Source: Vibrio agarivorans (GTDB lineage Bacteria; Pseudomonadota; Gammaproteobacteria; Enterobacterales; Vibrionaceae). Taken from it: 64,000 bases of DNA. The translations under genes were made by a program, and so were the position numbers. The notes beneath the pieces are model-generated. The model was not told the DNA's origin, did no database searches, and saw only the letters and a program-made list of their open reading frames with translations. The DNA lies in NCBI RefSeq assembly GCF_030409635.1, contig NZ_JAUFQF010000004.1, forward strand, positions 124,001-188,000, read 5' to 3'. This document shows positions 60,277-64,000 of this stretch, one piece after another. Within the stretch, counting starts at the first letter, position 1. Every line of letters begins with the position of its first letter.

Positions 60277-61374
60277 TTATTTATCCGCCTTTTCTGGTTT
60301 ACCACCTTTAGAGCGAGGTTCGCTTGGCTCCTGACCTAAAATGGTCACTTGCGCACCATCGCGCATGTTAACGATACCTTGCACGACAATTTGCTCACCA
60401 ATATCGAGGCCTTCCTCGATCACCACCTCGTTTTCGATACGAGCGCCGAGGATAACTTCACGGCGACTAGCTTTATTGCTGTCATCGATGACATAGACGT
60501 AGCGTTTGGTACCTGAATACTCCAGGGCTTGTACCGGAATAATCGGCGCAGAAATCGGTGGGAATGCTATAAAGGAAGAGACCAACATACCCGGTTTAAG
60601 CTGATTATCCGAATTCACGAAATGAATACGTACGCGTAAGTTCAGGGTTTCTTGGTTAATGCGAGAGTCAATAGCAACCACCTCACCTTCGAACTTAGTG
60701 TTGCCCCACGCGGCCGTGGTTGCGATAACTTCCAAGCCTTTGTCAATTTGAGATAAGTAACGCTCTGGCACTTGAAGGTCGAGCTCCATTACTGACAAAT
60801 CATCAAGAGAAATCAGCTCATCACCCGGATTGACGAGTTGACCACGGCTGAAATCAATAAAGCCGACTGTGCCAGCAAAAGGCGCTCGGATATAGTGATC
60901 ATTCATATCAGCTTGAGCAACATCAAGTCTTGCTTGAGCAATCGACACACTGGCTTTTTGCGCATCAATTTCAGTTTGCGTAATCGCATTGCGCTTCACC
61001 AAGCGCTCAAACTCTGCGAGCTTACGCTGCTCATCTTTTAGATACGCTTGTGCTTCCGCCAAGGTAGCTTGTGCTCGATCATCATTAAGTGCAATCAGCA
61101 CTTGTCCTTGATTTACCGAGTTATTGGCCTTTACGAGAATTTTGTCTACGCGTCCCGTTACCTCTGAAGCAAGATCAACAGACTGTTCCGCTTGAAGCTT
61201 ACCGACCAAAGTAAGAGATTGAGAGACTTGGTGCGCATCGACTTCTTGTGTGACAACCGTAATAGAAGAGGCACCCGGCCCTCTCGCCTGAACTACTGGC
61301 GTTGTTGCCATTAGTGAAAGGGAGAGGAGTCCGATAAATAGTGGTTTGTTCATTATTTTTCTAGGTTCCATCAT
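60277..61374 (-). CDS. RND efflux periplasmic adaptor
   Basis: A membrane-fusion protein of 365 residues with a cleavable signal peptide (no lipobox; hydrophobic LFIGLLSLSLMATTPVVQA). Lipoyl half DLASEVTGRVDKILVKANNSVNQGQVL, a short coiled-coil hairpin, then YIRAPFAGTVGFIDFSRGQLVNPG and beta-barrel domains; a Lys/Ser/Glu-rich tail ends it. It lies 2 bp before the pump gene in one operon. ATG 61374 (or 61371) follows GAGAG; the frame is open 27 codons upstream with no support. Confidence 0.9.
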   Translation of the reverse strand: MMEPRKIMNKPLFIGLLSLSLMATTPVVQARGPGASSITVVTQEVDAHQVSQSLTLVGKLQAEQSVDLASEVTGRVDKILVKANNSVNQGQVLIALNDDRAQATLAEAQAYLKDEQRKLAEFERLVKRNAITQTEIDAQKASVSIAQARLDVAQADMNDHYIRAPFAGTVGFIDFSRGQLVNPGDELISLDDLSVMELDLQVPERYLSQIDKGLEVIATTAAWGNTKFEGEVVAIDSRINQETLNLRVRIHFVNSDNQLKPGMLVSSFIAFPPISAPIIPVQALEYSGTKRYVYVIDDSNKASRREVILGARIENEVVIEEGLDIGEQIVVQGIVNMRDGAQVTILGQEPSEPRSKGGKPEKADK

Positions 61375-61593
61375 TGAACATCTCTCAGTAGTGTAACGGT
61401 TTTCCATGACGATTAACGTCAAGGAATGTAAATGTATGAAAAATAGCGCCCACAATAGCTATTACGTGCTTAATTGCGGTTCGATCTTACAGTGTAAAGT
61501 GATGGAAAGTGGTGAATAACTGCATGTTTACGCTAAAAACTGCGCCACTTTGAATAAAAAGACAGCGTTTGATTCAAAATCATAAGAAAACGC

Positions 61594-61621
61594 TTTACAG
61601 CCCAGACGAGTTTGCTATGAT
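61594..61621 (+). promoter_or_regulatory. Promoter of tRNA-Tyr
   Basis: TTTACA (61594-61599) and TATGAT (61616-61621) are separated by 16 nt and followed by a G+C-rich discriminator GCGCCCC, the mark of stringently controlled stable-RNA promoters. It lies about 85 bp upstream of the tRNA, so a leader of roughly 75-80 nt must be removed. Confidence 0.75.
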
Positions 61622-61705
61622 GCGCCCCGCACTCAAGCAAAGCGTTGGGAAAACTTGCGAGAGTTTAGTTCTTAAAGTTAAACTTTATGAAACTATAAAA
61701 CCCCT

Positions 61706-61790
<85 letters not shown>

Positions 61791-61796
61791 TCTTTG

Positions 61797-61824
61797 AAAG
61801 CCAGCTCATTGAGCTGGCTTTTTT
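61797..61824 (+). terminator. Terminator of tRNA-Tyr
   Basis: AAAGCCAGCTC pairs with GAGCTGGCTTT around a 3-nt loop, ending in T. Confidence 0.93.
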
Positions 61825-61904
61825 CGTTTTCGCTATCTGAACAATCACTATCTACACTTATATCAATTAAGCTCACCCATCGAGCGGATCATAAGGTAGT
61901 GTCT

Positions 61905-62564
61905 ATGCATCTATTGTTTACTCTTCTTTCACGCTCTTTGCTTATCTTTAGCCTTTGCCTGCCAGCAAAGCTCTTCGCCGAAGACTACGCTTCCCTCTAC
62001 GAAGATAACCACAATTTAGAGTATGCCGATCTTATTGTTGAAGTGCGTGGTTTCAAACTCCCTACACGAACAGCTTTTCTCGGGTGGGTGATCATGAATG
62101 GTATTACTGAACAGGTAAACGAGATACATCAGCAATTTATTGATGCCGGCATTTATGAAAAACATGGGAAAACCATGCCTCTGCATCTGGTTTTATTGCA
62201 AGGGACTGATTGGGTTTTAAATGGTACTTCGCTGTTTACTCTACCGACCGAGAAAAATGTGCCAAATATGATTAGAACCGTAAAGTTTATTCAACAATAC
62301 GTTGAGCCAGAGCTAGGGCCACTAATCCCAGTGTCAGGTAAACGCAGCACCTTATATAATCAATCGGCAGGGGGCGCACCAAGAAGTAAACATATGGAGT
62401 TTTGCGCGCTTGATCTTGTCCCAGCAAAAGAGATAACTCGCACAGAGTTACATCGCGCTTTAATGAGGATATACAATAAAGTTGGCAGAGAGCATAGTAT
62501 GGGGCTGGGGCTCTATTCTGGTGTACGATTTCATATCGACACCTGTGGGTATAGAAGTTGGTAG
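61905..62564 (+). CDS. Exported M15-type peptidoglycan peptidase
   Basis: A 219-residue protein with a signal peptide (LLSRSLLIFSLCLPAKLFA, cut near residue 23) and a C-terminal domain like M15 D-alanyl-D-alanine carboxypeptidases. Possible zinc ligands are H and D of SKHMEFCALD near 160-170 and H in VRFHIDTCG near the end. It could trim or cleave cell-wall peptides; the assignment is from motifs only. The frame is open through the tRNA gene upstream, so the start must be after it; ATG 61905 gives the signal peptide. Confidence 0.78.
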   Translation: MHLLFTLLSRSLLIFSLCLPAKLFAEDYASLYEDNHNLEYADLIVEVRGFKLPTRTAFLGWVIMNGITEQVNEIHQQFIDAGIYEKHGKTMPLHLVLLQGTDWVLNGTSLFTLPTEKNVPNMIRTVKFIQQYVEPELGPLIPVSGKRSTLYNQSAGGAPRSKHMEFCALDLVPAKEITRTELHRALMRIYNKVGREHSMGLGLYSGVRFHIDTCGYRSW

Positions 62565-62634
62565 ACTGATGAAATCACCCCAAACCGTCTCGTTTGAACA
62601 GCGTATCGAAACGGTTTGAGTGTCTTGTGTTTAT

Positions 62635-63186
62635 CTAGCTTGCAAGATAGCTTGGCACGTCGGCGATGCTGTCTAGCACGGCATCAGCAATAGCTTCGCC
62701 TTTTTCAGTCATTGGCTTGCCTGTACGCACAAGGATTTTTGTGCCAACACCTGCCGCTTGAGCTGCCATCATGTCTTCAGCTTTATCACCCACCATGACC
62801 GAGTTTGCCATGTCGATTTTTAGGAAATCTTTGGCGGAGTTAAACATACCTGGTTTCGGCTTACGGCAATCACAGTCTTGTAAGTAGTCGCCTTGGCCAT
62901 GCTCTGGGTGGTGAGGGCAGTAATAAATGCCATCAAATTCGACACCATTATCTGAGAAATTCCAGTCCATCCATTGCGTCAGTGAAAGAAAACGGTCTTC
63001 TGAAAACTTACCACGCGCAATACCTGATTGGTTGGTTACCAGCACAAGCATATAGCCCATCTCTTTGAATTTCTTTGCTGCTTCAAAGACACCATCTACA
63101 TACTCAAAATCGTGCTCATCATGAACATAGCCATGGTCTACATTAATAACACCATCACGGTCTAAAAATACTGCTGGTTTCGCCAA
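62635..63186 (-). CDS. gmhB: D-glycero-beta-D-manno-heptose-1,7-bisphosphate 7-phosphatase
   Basis: A HAD-family phosphatase in ADP-heptose synthesis for the LPS core. It has 183 residues with the nucleophile motif [11 protein letters not shown] (D9, D11), the SNQSG-type motif [10 protein letters not shown], the zinc loop CPHHPEHGQ ... [10 protein letters not shown] and the C-terminal VGDKAEDM. It is divergent from metN as in other Vibrio. Confidence 0.97.
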   Translation of the reverse strand: MAKPAVFLDRDGVINVDHGYVHDEHDFEYVDGVFEAAKKFKEMGYMLVLVTNQSGIARGKFSEDRFLSLTQWMDWNFSDNGVEFDGIYYCPHHPEHGQGDYLQDCDCRKPKPGMFNSAKDFLKIDMANSVMVGDKAEDMMAAQAAGVGTKILVRTGKPMTEKGEAIADAVLDSIADVPSYLAS

Positions 63187-63277
63187 AATAGGTTTCTCAT
63201 TTCACTCAGGAATTGCGCTAATTATCGCACGCTTTACGGATTTGAGCACGGCTAAATTGTCTGAAAGCCGGACATTT

Positions 63278-63301
63278 AACCGTTTGGACGTCTAGACGTA
63301 A
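63278..63301 (+). promoter_or_regulatory. Tandem MetJ boxes upstream of metN
   Basis: Two adjacent 8-mers, GGACGTCT (63286-63293) and AGACGTAA (63294-63301), match the met-box consensus AGACGTCT, with a weaker third (AACCGTTT) at 63278. They sit just upstream of the metN promoter (TTGACT 63311-63316, 17 nt, TAGCAT 63334-63339). MetJ repression by S-adenosylmethionine is expected. Confidence 0.88.
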
Positions 63302-63402
63302 AAATATCTATTGACTTAAAAACATGAAACCAATAGCATCATCTACTCAATGCGATGTAGATCAAAATAACTCACTATCAACACCGGTATACAGGTTTAT
63401 CG

Positions 63403-64000
63403 ATGATTGAAATTAATCAAGTTAATAAAGTTTTCTACCAGGGTGCGAAAGAGATCCATGCCCTTAAAGACATTAATCTCCAGATCCCACAAGGCAATAT
63501 CTTTGGTGTGATCGGCTCTTCAGGTGCGGGAAAAAGTACCTTAATCCGATGCGTGAACATGCTTGAGGCACCAACCAGCGGCTCAATCATTGTTGATGGT
63601 GTCGATCTGACCCAGTTGACCAAAAGCCAGCTTGGTGAAGCGCGCCGAAATATCGGCATGATCTTCCAACACTTTAACCTACTCTCTTCACGTACCGTAT
63701 TTGACAACGTTGCTCTGCCTCTTGAGCTTGCAGGAACCAGTAAGCAAGACATCAGCAGCAAGGTGACTGAGCTTTTAGCTTTAGTCGGTTTGGCAGATAA
63801 ACATGAAACCTATCCAGCAAACCTAAGTGGTGGCCAAAAGCAACGTGTGGCGATTGCTCGTGCACTCGCATCTGATCCGAAAGTGCTACTGTGCGATGAA
63901 GCAACAAGCGCACTTGACCCAGCAACCACACAATCGATTTTAGAACTGCTACGGGAAATCAACCGTAAGTTGAACATCACTATCCTATTGATTACTCACG
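63403..64000 (+). CDS. metN: Methionine ABC transporter ATP-binding protein MetN (partial)
   Basis: The first 199 codons of MetN, the ATPase of the MetNIQ importer of D- and L-methionine; it runs off the window end. Walker [10 protein letters not shown] near 40-48, Q-loop FQHFNLL, signature LSGGQKQR and Walker [14 protein letters not shown] are present, and the H-loop (LLITH) is at the very edge. MetJ boxes upstream fit the role. Confidence 0.97.
   Translation, partial: MIEINQVNKVFYQGAKEIHALKDINLQIPQGNIFGVIGSSGAGKSTLIRCVNMLEAPTSGSIIVDGVDLTQLTKSQLGEARRNIGMIFQHFNLLSSRTVFDNVALPLELAGTSKQDISSKVTELLALVGLADKHETYPANLSGGQKQRVAIARALASDPKVLLCDEATSALDPATTQSILELLREINRKLNITILLITH

Noticed and set aside
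62581..62618. Terminator between the M15 peptidase and gmhB
   Set aside because: CAAACCGT/ACGGTTTG are 22 nt apart and no T-run follows on either strand.

Overview
The window is ordinary, gene-dense chromosomal DNA from a gammaproteobacterium, almost certainly a Vibrio (main chromosome). The evidence is a ToxR-type membrane-anchored regulator with toxS next to htpG, a chitoporin-like OprD-family porin beside ligA-zipA-cysZ-cysK-ptsHI-crr (the gene order I recall from Vibrio cholerae VC0964-VC0972), and the ybeD/dacA/rlpA/mrdBA/rlmH/rsfS/holA/lptE/leuS and miaB-ybeZYX-lnt blocks. I see no phage, insertion sequence, integron, CRISPR array or island, and most genes are core.

Layout. 1-4700: htpG (minus) with a sigma-32 promoter, then divergent toxR-toxS; toxS carries a one-base frameshift. 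4700-7660: yfcE, then a minus-strand operon of two paralogous DUF1538 membrane proteins, a PII-like protein and a CBS-pair protein. 7860-12450: yfcH-like epimerase, then ybbO, cnoX, qmcA and nfeD. 12500-13100: two tiny secreted two-cysteine peptides. 13150-23250: chiP, ligA, zipA (minus), then cysZ, cysK, ptsH, ptsI, crr (plus). 23350-28360: TetR regulator with a perfect palindromic operator, and a divergent RND pump with its lipoprotein adaptor. 28350-36100: ubiF (minus), miaB, ybeZ, ybeY, corC, lnt (plus), ybeL (minus). 36200-48600: a long plus-strand run for tRNA charging (leuS), LPS export (lptE), replication clamp loading (holA), ribosome maturation (rsfS, rlmH), the elongasome (mrdA, mrdB, rlpA, dacA) and lipoate synthesis (ybeD, lipB, lipA). 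48600-54700: MFS/LysR divergent pair, glyA with a PurR box, a YitT-family protein, and a DUF318/ArsP-like permease with a divergent ArsR regulator. 54770-61400: a chemotaxis receptor and a second RND system. 61590-64000: tRNA-Tyr with its own promoter, an exported M15-type peptidase, gmhB, and the start of metN behind MetJ boxes.

The least described material is the DUF1538-DUF1538-PII-CBS operon, which looks like a two-component ion transporter with cytosolic ligand-sensing partners. Next come the small secreted two-cysteine peptides at 12.5-13.1 kb, a 21-residue hydrophobic micro-ORF with its own terminator at 9.8 kb, and the toxS frameshift. Start sites were chosen from Shine-Dalgarno spacing and remembered family lengths; several differ from the longest open frame. 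Nothing was computed or searched. Statements about other species are from memory.
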